The position numbers were made by a program, and so were the translations under genes. DNA of 64,000 nt from positions 3,219,754 to 3,283,753 of the forward strand of contig OZ024792.1 in NCBI GenBank assembly GCA_964017065.1. The letters run 5' to 3'. The notes under the pieces were generated by a model. That model searched no databases, was not told the DNA's origin, and worked only from the letters and a program-made list of their open reading frames with translations. Positions 12,593 through 23,832 of this stretch are shown here, in pieces (positions within the stretch are counted from its first letter, which is position 1; each line of letters begins with the position of its first letter). This DNA is from Haliclona indistincta (taxonomy: Eukaryota > Porifera > Demospongiae > Haplosclerida > Chalinidae).

Positions 12593-15517
12593 CTATGACA
12601 CAAGTTGAGGCATCTGCACATTAGAATGGAACGAAGCAAATCGAGTTGGGAGCCGACGCCCTCTTGGACCATGAGGCCTCGAGAGGTTAAAATGAGCTAA
12701 CGAAGGTTGTTTGGGTAGCTAGAGAGAAAGAGATAGCAGTAATGGGTGACATGTAGATAGTTGCAGCACACTCACTTCATCAAATGTAACTGGAGCTTCC
12801 ACTTCATGTGTAGTGTTCTTTAAAAACTTTGGTTTAGGTGCCACCGGAGGTGGACCAGGTCGCCTGGGAGGAGTGGAATCCAAAGAGGCTGAGGTATTCT
12901 CTTGTTGAGATAACCACTCCCACTTTGCTTGTAGTGACATGTGTGCTGATGGGCGTGGTACTCCACCTTCTCCCTCCTCATCACTTGACGACCAATCACT
13001 GGAGTCGCTGTCAACTACACAGAGAACCATAGCATGAACGATACACCATTTCACTTACCATCACCACCCACTGGCTTGGTCATCGTTTCTGTGCTCTCAA
13101 CAACCATTGCTTCTGGCTTTGCCTGAACCACAATTGGTAAAGACAATGGAATATTTGAAGAATCAGTCTCCTCAATCTAAACCAAGAAGACAATACTATA
13201 GCCAGACAATTCAACAATTATGTTGTCATCACTGCAGTCATGCTTCTGTTGTGATACTTCTTACACAGGAAACACATGCAACACACAGGTAGTCATGCTG
13301 CAATAGGTAGGCGTCAACTGTCAACCACATCCTCAAACTTGGTCAAGAAAAGCAAAATTATGGCGCTCCTACCCACATTACAAGCACAAACGACAGGCAA
13401 TGTAATCGCTTTGACAAGTTACATTTAAGCTGCTAAGTATTACACAATAAATTTTATAATGAAATTGAAATTTGTAATCTAAATTTACAATCTTACACTG
13501 CTATTTTTCATCACTTGATGTGATGCAGTACTGATACCAGTAGAGGAATGAGGCGGCCCTGATGTGTAGCTGAATGCTCCAGTTGGCGGCTTGTTCGCAG
13601 GAGGAGGAAAGGAAGAAATATTTGAAGAGAAACTAGAGGATGGAGTGGTAGGCTTGTCCCAGGAGAGTGTGAAAGGTGACATATAAGAGGAGGGAGAAGA
13701 AGACGGGTAGGATGATGTGGTAAAGGCGGAAGAAAAGGTGGGATAAGATGAAGGATATGATGTTATGCTAGAAGATGGGTCAAAGGAAGTATTTGGTTTC
13801 CCGTGGTGCTCCTTGTATCTCATGAACTGTAATCAACAGGGTAAAGAGGTGGTAACTGGTAGATAAACTAACAAGACTGAGTGGGTGAGTGCAAAATGAG
13901 TGGGTGAGTAACAAAATAAACATCAGGTGAGAAAGATCTGATTAGGTGAAAGTTATACATACAGAAGAGAATGGTTCTGCTAACAGTGACCTCTCCCGCT
14001 GTCGGATGTTAGGAGGAAAAGAGCAGGGTTCAAAACACGACCCATGCTCAAATTGAGATCACCTATGAGATCTAGGCAGGCCTACCAGCCCTACTGTCTA
14101 GCAGTATAGACAAAGAGAGTTCACACTAACCTCGGTTTCGATCTCCTTCAGTTTTCTCTCCGCACGATCTGCTTTTTCGTCAGCCAGCCGCAGTAACTGA
14201 TTGTGAACTTTACTGGACACCATTTCATGATTGTCACGAGATAAGTCCTCTACTCTAGTGAGCAGTCGCTGCACCTCAGACTGAGAGTGGAGCAGTTCAG
14301 TTTGAAACACTGGAAAGGAAATGTGAAGAGACAGGAAGCTGGGATAAAAATTAATGAAGAGTTATCGGTAATCTTAACCACACAATGTAAGTAATACTGT
14401 CACAACAAGCGGTCTAGAATACGTATGTTATTATAGAATCTTTACCTTTAAGTCTTTGTTCAGCTTCCAATGCTTTGCCCTCTGATATCTTAGACAGCAG
14501 TAGATAATCAATTCCACTATAGTGTATGATAGCAAATATGGACATGTATGATCGTACACACATTTACCCTTTGTTCAATACAGCACTCTGTTGCTCTAGT
14601 TTCTGTACCTGTAGTAATATGTAACAATAGCATGCATACAGCTATACAGAGGCTATCATAAACACACCATGTGCATTGTTCCAGCAAGACTCTCCTCCAG
14701 TTCATGTACTCTTGCCTCCTTGTCACGCAGCTTCTTCTCTGAGCAGTCTAACTCGATCTACCACATATAGATTACAGTGACAATATCTGTACATGTATGT
14801 GTGCACCTTTAAATCAGCCACTTCCTTCTCTAGTCTCAAACGAGCAGTGGTTTCTGAGATATTTTGTTGGCGTGCCGCCATCAAATCTGATTGGACGATG
14901 TTAACCAACTGTTCACTAACTAGACGCTTTGATTTCTCTTCATTCAATTCTCTCATTGCTAACTTGTGTTCCTCATGGATGCGTTGAGAATTCTCAGCAT
15001 TGTGAACAACTTGCAGAAGTTCAAACGCACTTAGCTCCGTGCTTGCCGATTTGTCTTCAACACAAATGGGTGGAGTGCCGACAGCTACTTCGAGTGTTAG
15101 TGGGACAGACTGACAACCTTCATTGATCATTTCATGATAAAGAGGTCCATCTGTCTGCGTGACAGCTGCAGATGTTGATGGCGGTACTGTCTCACATGCA
15201 ATAGTCCGAGTTTCTTTGGTGGTAAAAGGAGATGAAAAGGATAGCTTAGAGGGGCTCTCTGGAGGTGTGATATAAGGGGAAAAGGAACCACTCCTCTCTG
15301 CTTCTGACACTTCATTAGCTGCCTCTCGAGCTGTTTGGTCACAAGAAATAACCTCTTCTGTTTGAGAATTTGTAAGAGATTCCTCCAGCGCCGATTCTTC
15401 AGCTAATATTTCTTGATAACGGGTCTCTTGACGGCACGCCAGTTGATAAGCAAGTTGCTGGTTTAAGTAGCTAACCACTGCTGTTGCTTGGGCTCGCTCA
15501 TTGTATTCGTCGTCCAT
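12593..15517 (-). CDS. Uncharacterised coiled-coil / proline-rich protein
   Basis: Nine exons on minus: 14807..15517, 14668..14757, 14568..14608, 14446..14516, 14131..14309, 13497..13826, 13059..13176, 12776..13014, 12593..12718; 1905 nt, 634 aa, phases close throughout. The start MDDEYNERAQ is the first Met downstream of the divergent promoter. Residues 1-70 and about 190-390 are charged and heptad-like (EEHKLAMRELNEEKSKRL, LTRVEDLSRDNHEM), so coiled coil is likely. Between lie Ser/Thr/Pro stretches (ITPPESPSKL). The C-terminal half is low-complexity Ser/Pro (SSYPSSYPTFSSAF), with an acidic segment SSDWSSSDEEGEG and an SH3-ligand-like run PPRRPGPPPVAPKPK. It ends in a basic tail. A cytoskeletal or adaptor role is a guess; no catalytic motif is seen and I do not recognise an orthologue. 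Confidence 0.85.
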
Positions 15518-15566
15518 TTTAATTAGCCACGCCTTCCCTTCCAAAGTTGCCAGCACGTGACCAAGA
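15518..15566. promoter_or_regulatory. Divergent promoter, coiled-coil protein / THG1
   Basis: Forty-nine base pairs lie between the two start codons, so both 5' UTRs must be very short or overlap. There is no TATA box. The CACGTGA stretch at about 15554 contains an E-box (CACGTG). This is one of the tightest divergent pairs in the window. Confidence 0.6.
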
Positions 15567-18500
15567 ATGGCGAAGTCTAAATACGCGTATGTCCGTGGGT
15601 TTGAGGTTCCAGATAGCTGCTTACCCAATACATGGATGGTGGTACGCCTAGATGGACGGAATTTTCACAAGTCAGTGGTCTTATAGATTAGACAGTGCAC
15701 CCACGTGGTTTACCCGCGAAGTTGTCGCGGGGCCAGACTGATTTCAGCCCCCAGACTAACAATTTTAGGGTGTCTATGTGTATCTTCAGGTTTTCTGATA
15801 AACATGGTTTTACTAAACCCAATGATGAGAGAGCACTTCAATTAATGATCACAGCTGCTCGAAGTGTCATGAAAGAATTCACTGATATTGTGATTGCCTA
15901 TGGACAGAGCGATGAATACAGGTGCTTGTTGCATGTAGAACGATAAACAACAGTAATTTGATATTATCATTTTCAGCTTTATTCTAAGAAAAGAAACTAC
16001 TCTCTTTGGAAGAAGATCCAGGTCAGTAGGAATTTGACCTCAGAGACATGGGATCGAATAAATTATAATGGGGCATTCCCCTTGTGCATTGGGGCACTCC
16101 CATTATCCCCTTGCACATTGGAGCACTCCCATTATCCCCTTGCACATTGGGGCACTCCCATTATCCCCTTGCACATTCTCCCCTCCCATTTCCCTTGCAC
16201 ATTGGGGCACTCCCATTCTTGCTGTAGGGTATTCCCCTAGATTGTATGTGATGTCAGGGTAACAGTTAACAGACACATGGGTTTATTACTTGTACACCCC
16301 TTGTGTATAACTATTGTGTTATTTATTATGTACACTTGTGTATAACTATTATGTTGTCTCCTATAGCAAAGTGATGAGTACTATTGTGTCGTATTTCACG
16401 GCTAGTTTCGTGTTTCATTGGGAGCAGCACTTTCCCTCCACTCCGCTCCTGTATCCGCCAACATTTGATGCTAGAGTTGTTCTTTACCCATCAAACAAGA
16501 ACCTCAGAGATTATCTCTCCTGGAGGCAAGCAGACTGTAAGCATTATCTCACTGACGGAGATGCTTCCTCTGCTGTATACACACTGACCACATACAAAGT
16601 GTAGCACCTCTAAATTATGGTTGTGTGTAGGCGGCCAGACTAGTATGATCCTACCTTTAACCAAACATACCTACAATATTCTTGGTCAGATAGTTTATAA
16701 AACGTTGCAGAACCATCCCCGGATATCCTGGTTTTGGCTAAGCCTATATTTTGGAGCCTAAGGTCTGGGTGGGATAGATATGAATTATCTGTTCTGTGTA
16801 TCAAGCTTTGTCCTTTTTACTACAGGTCATATAAACAACATGTATAATACATGTTATTGGAGTCTTGTCCACTCAGGCTGCACGCCTGATCACGCACAGC
16901 AAAGACTACGTGTAAGATTATTGGTAACAGTAATTGTTCATTATTGTATCATACCACTTAAAGTTAAATATCAATTAGTTGCACTAAAATTGTACTCTTG
17001 AGCTTGTTTGTTATGATTCATGTTGCTTTAATGTTGTGGGATAAAAGATCCGCTTTTAATTTACATTAATCTCTCTATATAAACTATCATGGTGCCAAAA
17101 TGCAATAATAAAATTAATTGTATTACTGTGCATTGGCTCAATGGATATGTTGCCCAGCACAGGTGTCCAGCGGTAGTCAGCAGACAGTTGTTTACCAGCC
17201 TTTTTGCTGATAAAGAATCATGCTCAGTCAACAAGGAACTTGATTGCGTTTGATCATTGTCTGGCTCCTCCTTATAGTTCCCCAACCCATGCACAGCTGT
17301 TTACAATCGATACCCTTAGAGGAATCGATGGCAACTTGCATTGCTCTTGCTAGACCACATGTATGTGCTTTACAGAAAATATTGATGCTTTGCATCCTGT
17401 TAGAAGTTGAAATGACTTTTAGTATGAAATGATAATTGTAATAGTACTATTTGGTAGTAAACTTACTCTAAACTATCAAATCATACTACAGATTGTAGCT
17501 ATGATTTAGCACTAGGGAGTGTTTCTCCTGAAACTCCCAATGTCAACTGAGTATGCATGAGGCAAATTTTGCTCAAAGTGTAACTGTCAAAAATATTATG
17601 GTATACTTAATCTATTTATCAACGGCAAAAACATATTCAAGGCGGAGTATTGATGTGAGGAGGTCATCCTTTCTCATGTGCTTCCAGGCTAACAAAGTAG
17701 TCAGTGTTTACAGAGAGGTGTTATTCTATTATCTGTCTATGGAAACATGTGCATGGGAGTTCTCATCATTGTAGTGGTGTAACTAAGAAGGCACCAGTGA
17801 AGTGGTTATACATACTACGCTCTATGAATTACTGTATTAAGAGACTGGTGATAATTTATTTATGCTGTTCCCAAGAGAGAGATTGTTAGGGGAATTTTAT
17901 GGAACAGCCAGGATCAACAACCACCCCCTGGTCAAGTTCGTACTAATAATATTCTTTGTTGAATGCAACACACCTGTGGTCAGATGGAGTTTCTATTTGA
18001 CCACAACTAAAGATGGTTTGGGAACTAACTGGGGTGTTAGTATTGGTATAGAGGCTAGTTTACTGTAACTGTTTGCATTGAATATCCTTTTTAACGTTGT
18101 GTACTTGCTGCCATATCATGACATGTGTGTAAATTCAGTGTATTTTTCTGCTAATGTGTGTATGCTTAGCACTTATTACACACAGATCAGACCATATTAC
18201 CACAACACTAGTTAACTAATGCTAATACTTGCAAAACAAGGTTCACTAAAATTGCGTGGATGTTATATCCAAAACATGGTTGGGTAGAGTTACAAGAGTA
18301 TTAACCTCTTCATACTATGTCAGGCACACAGCACAGAACTCTGTCTGCACACTGCACACTTGTTATTCTTCAGACACGTATAGGCTAGGCTTAAGTCTTA
18401 ATCTTGTTAAAGGGTTAATCACATCACAGTTGTGATACATGTATCTTTATCTATAACTTTTCTTTACAGACCACTGTCTCTGCGGATAAAAATGAACTAC

Positions 18501-19120
18501 TGTTCTCTCAGTTCGCTATAAACTATGCCCACCTACCTGAACTGTACAGAAAGGGCACTGTACTTTACTGGGACTATGACAAGGTGACAAGGTCATTTAC
18601 CTGATGTACAATCCATAATTATCTTGCACATAAAAATGAAATTGGTATTGGTTATTATAACAGCCAATGCTGATAAGGCAGTCACCTGCCTCAAATATCC
18701 TGTTCCTCCCCTGACCACTTGTTAAAGTGGTGCAACAATAATGTATTTTTAAGCACGAGGCGTTGCATCATCATCAAATTATCATAATTATCTTATGCTC
18801 AGAAACATCAAACAAGCTCACATCAGTTGTTGACTTCCACTTCCAGTTCCAGTGGTGTCAGTGACACTCACCCCCCTAGTCACCACACTAAAGATCAGCT
18901 AGAGGAGTCAAAAGTTCAAGGCGCTTGTCCTGTCAACAAACATTCAGAACTCCAAGAGCATAGTGAAGACGTAGACAAAAACGAAGAAGTTAGAGGTCTT
19001 GACATAGACAGGAAAATTTGTCGAGCTAAGAAAAGAGAATTGCGAACTATGCATTTCGACATCATTGGTGACAAATTCTGGATTGAACATCCTGAGCTTC
19101 TTGGTATAGACAGAACTTGA
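15567..19120 (+). CDS. THG1L: tRNA(His) guanylyltransferase
   Basis: Adds the essential G-1 to the 5' end of tRNA-His in reverse (3'-5') polymerisation. Seven exons: 15567..15670, 15790..15921, 15977..16021, 16367..16536, 16826..16911, 18470..18583, 18827..19120; 945 nt, 314 aa, phases close (human protein 298 aa). The start [13 protein letters not shown] matches the family. The first metal-binding motif is [16 protein letters not shown]; the second is [12 protein letters not shown]; downstream are [22 protein letters not shown] and [11 protein letters not shown], all family hallmarks. The end [15 protein letters not shown] corresponds to the usual C-terminus, preceded by an extra Ser/Glu-rich insert of about 45 residues. 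Two introns are unusually long (344 nt with a minisatellite; 1,558 nt, otherwise featureless). Confidence 0.95.
16068..16240. repeat. Minisatellite, about 29-bp unit
   Basis: About five copies of a unit containing GGGGCACTCCCATTATCCCC followed by TTGCACATT, with the last copies degenerate. It lies in a THG1 intron; the ORFs through it are repeat artefacts. Confidence 0.9.
16912..18469. other. Large THG1 intron, no recognised content
   Basis: No phase-consistent exon, RNA gene or element with clear termini is seen. Several short ORFs occur, none resembling a protein family. Confidence 0.5.
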
Positions 19121-19488
19121 CTACACTATTAATTTTTGTTAATGCGTTGATTGATGACACAAAATAACGATTTATGACAATACAATGATATTACTTATCT
19201 TAGACCTGCTTAGGTACACTTGTGGTTTAAAACGCCCACCACTCCGTAGCCACCTTTAGGTAGATACTATGACCTTGCTTGCAATAATTGGCAGTAACCT
19301 TACTGCAACCTCTACTGACCTTTAACCTCAATACCCTTAGCCGAACATGCATTAACGTTGCAGTGTCAAGTAAAGTCTAAGACTGAAAAGATTTGTAGAT
19401 TCAAAAGCTTTGTAATGAAAATGTGCAGAAAAATACAAAACACAAAAAATAATTTATTAATAAGTTAGTATTCTATAATAAATGTTCA
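19121..19488. other. Convergent intergenic spacer, THG1 / Bcl-2-like
   Basis: Holds the 3' UTRs of two convergent genes. On minus, the AAAAAATAATTTATTAATAA stretch near 19445 offers A/T-rich poly(A)-type sequence. Nothing else supported. Confidence 0.5.
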
Positions 19489-20172
19489 CTAGAGAAGTCT
19501 CGACACCATAAAGATTCCACCTGCAACTGCAAGAGCAGCCATACTCATTCCCATCACCATTAGTTTAGGTTGAGAGACGCAGCAACACATTTTGTTCTCC
19601 TGGAAGTGGGCAATGAAAGCTTCCCATCCACCACTCTGTGATATCCAGGGCATTAGTCTCTCGTGGACGAAATCTTCTGTCCAGTTGATTATGTCTTCTA
19701 CTTCTTCTTCCAGTTCATTTTCAGCACAGTAGTTTGCAAGAGCACCAGCAAAGGCAATAAAGGTGACAATTCTACCCCATTTGATCGAATCGTTGAACAT
19801 CTCGTCAGCTATCGTGTCAAAACTGCCTTTCAGCGTCTCTTTAGTTATCTGTAGATCGAAGCAGATCTCCTCCAACTGCTCGCGCCTTTCTTCAGCTAAC
19901 TGAGTTGCAATGATGTCGAGACACTTGGCTGCTATGTCAGAAGGAGGCTGGAAAGGTCCCAGCTGTTTCACGAGGTGAATATGGCCGCGGTATTCAAGCT
20001 GGCCTATGATGTAGGCTCGAGCGAAGTTGCATAATTTCTGCTCGGCTGTAGCGATGCTTACTCGACGACCTCCTTCACTGAATGAATAGACAGTTATCTG
20101 GTCTTCTGTCGGACTAAGAGCTGGTGGAGGGTGTCTTTTGCAAGACGTTGTAGCAGTTTCCAGTGATCGCAT
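19489..20172 (-). CDS. Bcl-2/Mcl-1-like survival-type protein, uninterrupted CDS
   Basis: A 227-aa open frame. BH1 reads IKWGRIVTFIAFAGALA, closest to Mcl-1/Bcl-2 type (NWGRIVT...). BH2 reads WISQSGGWEAFIAHF. A C-terminal hydrophobic segment (KLMVMGMSMAALAVAGGIF, then MVSRLL) is a tail anchor for the outer mitochondrial or ER membrane. A BH3-like helix (AAKCLDIIATQLAEER) lacks the canonical Gly-Asp, as in several survival members. Upstream are about 40 residues without a clear BH4. The fold predicts binding of BH3 helices from Bak-type partners, two of which are encoded next door. Sponge BHP proteins are the closest known type in style; this placement is by eye. Survival rather than killer function is inferred from the BH1/BH3 character. 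Confidence 0.9.
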   Translation of the reverse strand: MRSLETATTSCKRHPPPALSPTEDQITVYSFSEGGRRVSIATAEQKLCNFARAYIIGQLEYRGHIHLVKQLGPFQPPSDIAAKCLDIIATQLAEERREQLEEICFDLQITKETLKGSFDTIADEMFNDSIKWGRIVTFIAFAGALANYCAENELEEEVEDIINWTEDFVHERLMPWISQSGGWEAFIAHFQENKMCCCVSQPKLMVMGMSMAALAVAGGIFMVSRLL

Positions 20173-20339
20173 GATTTGCTCGATATTGAATTGTGACTTG
20201 CTGCACCCAATGCCGCTTTTTATAGTAAGAACACTTGTCGACCCTGGCGACCTTTAGAGGACCTTGCACGAGGATTAGCAAACCTCAGCGCCCACGCATT
20301 CACCTTGAAACCGCCCCACGTAATTACAATCACAAAATC
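20173..20339. promoter_or_regulatory. Divergent promoter between Bcl-2-like and Bak-like genes
   Basis: 167 bp separate the two start codons. A TTTTTATAG stretch at about 20217-20225 could serve as a TATA-like element (TATAAAAA on minus). No CpG cluster. Co-regulation of a survival-type and a Bak-type gene is inferred from the geometry. Confidence 0.6.
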
Positions 20340-23300
20340 ATGGCCTCCGGAGGTGGACAGAGACAACTAGGTCGTAGCAGTCAGACCCGACGGCCTGAGC
20401 TAGATGGAGAAGAGGAAATTTTATCAGATGAAGAACAAGAAGAGACCAGAGAAGCTTTGTACGGATACGTTTTTCATCGTGCGGAAGGTGACTCAAACTT
20501 ATCCAGAGAACAGATTGCCTCGTTTCAGAGAGCGAGAGCACTACGCTTGCAGTCATCTAGTGAGTAATAATGTGCTATAGTAAGAAATTTACTACTAGCT
20601 CTTTACCATACGTACACACACTCTCAGTCTTTAATTCTCACAAGTACACTTGATATTCTGCTGTGATATAATAGTGCTTTATGTCTTCTTCATTACAACA
20701 AGGCACCTCTAGCCATAGTAATGCTGAATCCGTTGGCCATCGCTTAGCTGAACTGGGTGATCAAATTGATGCCATGTATGGTGATGAACTGACAGAGATT
20801 GTTCAACTAGCTGGCGGCTCTGAGCAAGCCTTCCAGTCCTTTCATAGTGTGGTCTGGAGTGTGTTTGACAGAGATGAGAATGGGTTTCGTAAGTCACAGT
20901 TTGTTCGTAGTACATGTTCTTTATTCTCAGAAAGAGCTAATTTACCAAGTTTTCTGTTAGTCCCAAAGAATCTTATGTAAATTATCATTGCCGATCGGCA
21001 ATGATATGTAGGGATGACCTCGAACTAAGATGGCGGCTACTCATGTGTGAAAATGAGTTTTCGCACATATCTCTACTGTTATACATTTCTACTGTATTTT
21101 AACTATCTCTGAGGGAATCTGAAGTGCGAGCGCTTGTAGGAAGTCTATGAAAGTCGCTGGGACTGCTTGCTTGACGACATAAATCAAGATGGCGACTCTC
21201 AGAGAGGGCGTTGCAGATCTTCGCTGTTTTAACGTTTGTCGAGATTCCAGACATCTAGGATTGATCAGGCGATTGTTCTGAGCATGAAAATGCCTTTGGC
21301 AAAGCGGGCAGACGTTTCTAAATGATATGTAGGGATGACCTCGAACTAAGATGGCGGCTACTCATGTGTGAAAATGAGTTTTCGCACATATCTCTACTGT
21401 TATACATTTCTACTGTATTTTAACTATCTCTGAGGGAATCTGAAGTGCGAGCGCTTGTAGGAAGTCTATGAAAGTCGCTGGGACTGCTTGCTTGACGACA
21501 TAAATCAAGATGGCGACTCTCAGAGAGGGCGTTGCAGATCTTCGCTGTTTTAACGTTTGTCGAGATTCCAGACATCTAGGATTGATCAGGCGATTGTTCT
21601 GAGCATGAAAATGCCTTTGGCAAAGCGGGCAGACGTTTCTAAAGTGGTAAACTGAAATCGCCGCCCACGCGAATTGTTCATCTTCTTTCTTCTTTCTTCT
21701 TTCTTTCTTTCTTTCTTTCTTCTTTCGGTAAGCCTAGCGCTGTCCTGAGTTAACGAATGACTACCAAACCTGCACCATCGCACGTGTATATGTCTGGAAT
21801 AGTGCACTTACTTCTTAGATAGGCATCAAACACTACCAGAAGTGAGTAATCCTTGAAAAACATGGTTTTTGGACCGTTTTGGACTGTTAGAGCGACTCCA
21901 TTAATTAACCCTCTAGTCGCTGCCGATCATTGACTCCGCCCACATCAGTTTTAAAACTAAGCTCGGTTCTCGCTTTCTCTCTGCTCTGGGCGCTTCAGCG
22001 TGCAAGCTAGAGCCTAGAGGTATGAACATTTGTTTAAAGCAGTATACTATACCCTGGGTAACCCTGATCTGTCTATGCTGACATCATGACCCACGGCAAA
22101 CGCGAACCGGACGACGGTGATGATCATGATGCTACGTACCCGATCTAGCTAGACTAGCTAAAACGTTTGTTACACTACCCGGCGTAAGCTGTACCCATAG
22201 GACCCCTGTGCTGTTGACTACTGGACATTGGTCATTGTAAAAAGCTAGAAGCCTCTGTGATCGTGATATCGACATCAACATGCAAGCCGGCCTGGGGACT
22301 AGTCTAAGGACTGGCTTGCAGCCATGATCATCATAGTGTTCCACTGAGTTGTTAGTGTTAGTCTCTTCTTCATCCATTACAGTTGTAAGAAATATCATGT
22401 TGTCAACTCATACTCTCAACCTCTCCAACTAATTTAAACCTTTTCATTATTCTTGTGATTGCCGATAATAACATTCCATGCTCCTCGACTCTCTCTCTCT
22501 GATAGTGATCAAAAAAGTAACAGGAACAAGTAAAGTAAAAAAGTTTTAATAAAAAAACTAAAAAGTGTAGGGATGACTCTTGCAAAAGTAAAGGAACAAG
22601 ATGGGATGATGCTTGCAAAAGGAAAGGAACAAGATGGGATGCTGCTTGCAAAAGTAAAGGAACAAGATGGGATGATGCTTGCAAAAGTAAAGGAACAAGA
22701 TTGGATGATGCTTGCAAATGTAAAAGTCCCAAGTATCCCTACATCAGCGGCTTGAAGGAGGACGCAGTCCGATGAAGTAATTGACGGTTGTAAATAACTA
22801 GACTGTGGTATCTGTGTTTAGGAGGACGCAGTCCGATGAAGTAGTTGACAGTTGTAAATAACTAGAGGTGTCTGTGCTTTGGAGGACGCAGTCCGATGAA
22901 GTAATTGACGGTTGTAAATAACTAGACTTACTAGAGATGTCTGTGGTTTGGAGGACGCAGTCCGATTAAGTAATTGACGGTTGTAAAAGGTATAGTAAGA
23001 GGATTCCGCATCTGTCAGTTGCACGTCATCGCAGCAAGCCGCTGATGTAGGGATACTTGGGACTTTTACATTTGCAAGCATCATCCAATCTTGTTCCTTT
23101 ACTTTTGCAAGCATCATCCCATCTTGTTCCTTTACTTTTGCAAGCAGCATCCCATCTTGTTCCTTTCCTTTTGCAAGCATCATCCCATCTTGTTCCTTTA
23201 CTTTTGCAAGAGTCATCCCTACACTTTTTAGTTTTTTTATTAAAACTTTTTTATAAATTCTTGAGCATAGCATACTACATAATGTTCAATTCTTAGAAAT

Positions 23301-23832
23301 GTATAGTTACAGTAGTTGCTTATGATATCAATAATACTGTGATGTGTAAGCTAGTATTGCTGGTATAATATGCCTGATCTAGAAGCATCCAATAAAGCCT
23401 GGAGGGAAGGAGAGGGAGGGTCATACACCACAACATTCTTGGCTATGTACACTTCATCTTCATCCATTTCCTGCAGCTATTATCAATATTGGTCGAATTG
23501 CAGCTGTCCTTGGCTATTGTTACCGTCTCTGCAAAAGCTACATCCACCAGCACCTCAACTCTACTGACCTTCTCGCCTTTCTTGGAGTAGTTGCTGGCTT
23601 TCTTGTTAGATTCTTTTTTGAAGCAAAATTCTATGAATGGCTGGGTCGACAAGGAGGATGGGTCAGTGAAGAATAGTGCCATTTGTATAAATGTAAAATC
23701 TTTCATCGTTAGGGTAATTTATTATCACAAACAACTTCTGGAATACTAAGAGCAACTGGCAGTGGGACAAGTGTAGTCATTTTTCTCGGCCTTACTGTTG
23801 TAGCAGTACTATTATACTTTCGGAATCGATAA
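20340..23832 (+). CDS. Bak-like Bcl-2 family protein 1
   Basis: Four exons: 20340..20559, 20703..20888, 23477..23661, 23713..23832; 711 nt, 236 aa, phases close. The start MASGGGQRQLGRSS is followed by LYGYVFHRAEG (a Bak-type helix-1 pattern). BH3 is VGHRLAELGDQIDAMYGD, with the Leu-x3-Gly-Asp core as in Bak. BH1 is NIGRIAAVLGYCYRL; BH2 is WLGRQGGW. The tail anchor (SVVIFLGLTVVAVLLYF) ends with RNR. The motif order BH3-BH1-BH2-TM and the canonical BH3 favour a pore-forming Bak/Bax-type effector at the mitochondrial outer membrane; killer activity is inference. The 2,588-nt second intron is filled with repeats. One intron falls right after the BH2 GGW, a position also used in gene 2 downstream. 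Confidence 0.92.
20983..21004. repeat. 22-bp perfect palindrome
   Basis: ATCATTGCCGAT joined to CGGCAATGAT reads the same on both strands. It sits in the Bak-like 1 intron, exactly at the left edge of the 321-bp tandem duplication. Confidence 0.85.
21000..21642. repeat. Tandem duplication, 2 x 321 bp
   Basis: Positions 21000-21320 are repeated at 21321-21641 without a visible difference in the stretches I compared. Each copy contains two AAGATGGCG motifs (one as AAGATGGCGGC, a YY1-type core). No ORF or terminal repeat is evident. The identity indicates a recent event or an assembly artefact. Confidence 0.9.
21681..21726. repeat. (TTCT)n / polypyrimidine tract
   Basis: Runs of TTCTTTC and TTTC directly to the right of the 321-bp duplication in the same intron. 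Confidence 0.9.
22536..23253. mobile_element. Foldback element with perfect 219-bp inverted arms
   Basis: Arm 22536-22754 is the exact reverse complement of arm 23035-23253: all complementary positions sum to 45789, with no mismatch or indel seen. Each arm carries about four to five copies of a 33-bp unit (core GCAAAAGTAAAGGAACAAGA) preceded by an A/T-rich end (AAAAAAGTTTTAAT). The 280-bp loop holds four direct copies of a 60-68-bp unit (core GGAGGACGCAGTCCGAT). No transposase is seen. The identical LAKVKEQDG-type ORFs on both strands are a consequence of the palindrome, not a gene. Confidence 0.85.

Noticed and set aside
16034..16262. Cys/Leu/Pro-rich ORFs
   Set aside because: They only translate the 29-bp minisatellite in a THG1 intron.
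22573..23273. LAKVKEQDG-repeat ORFs on both strands
   Set aside because: The same peptide on plus and minus is a by-product of the perfect inverted repeat and its 33-bp sub-repeats.
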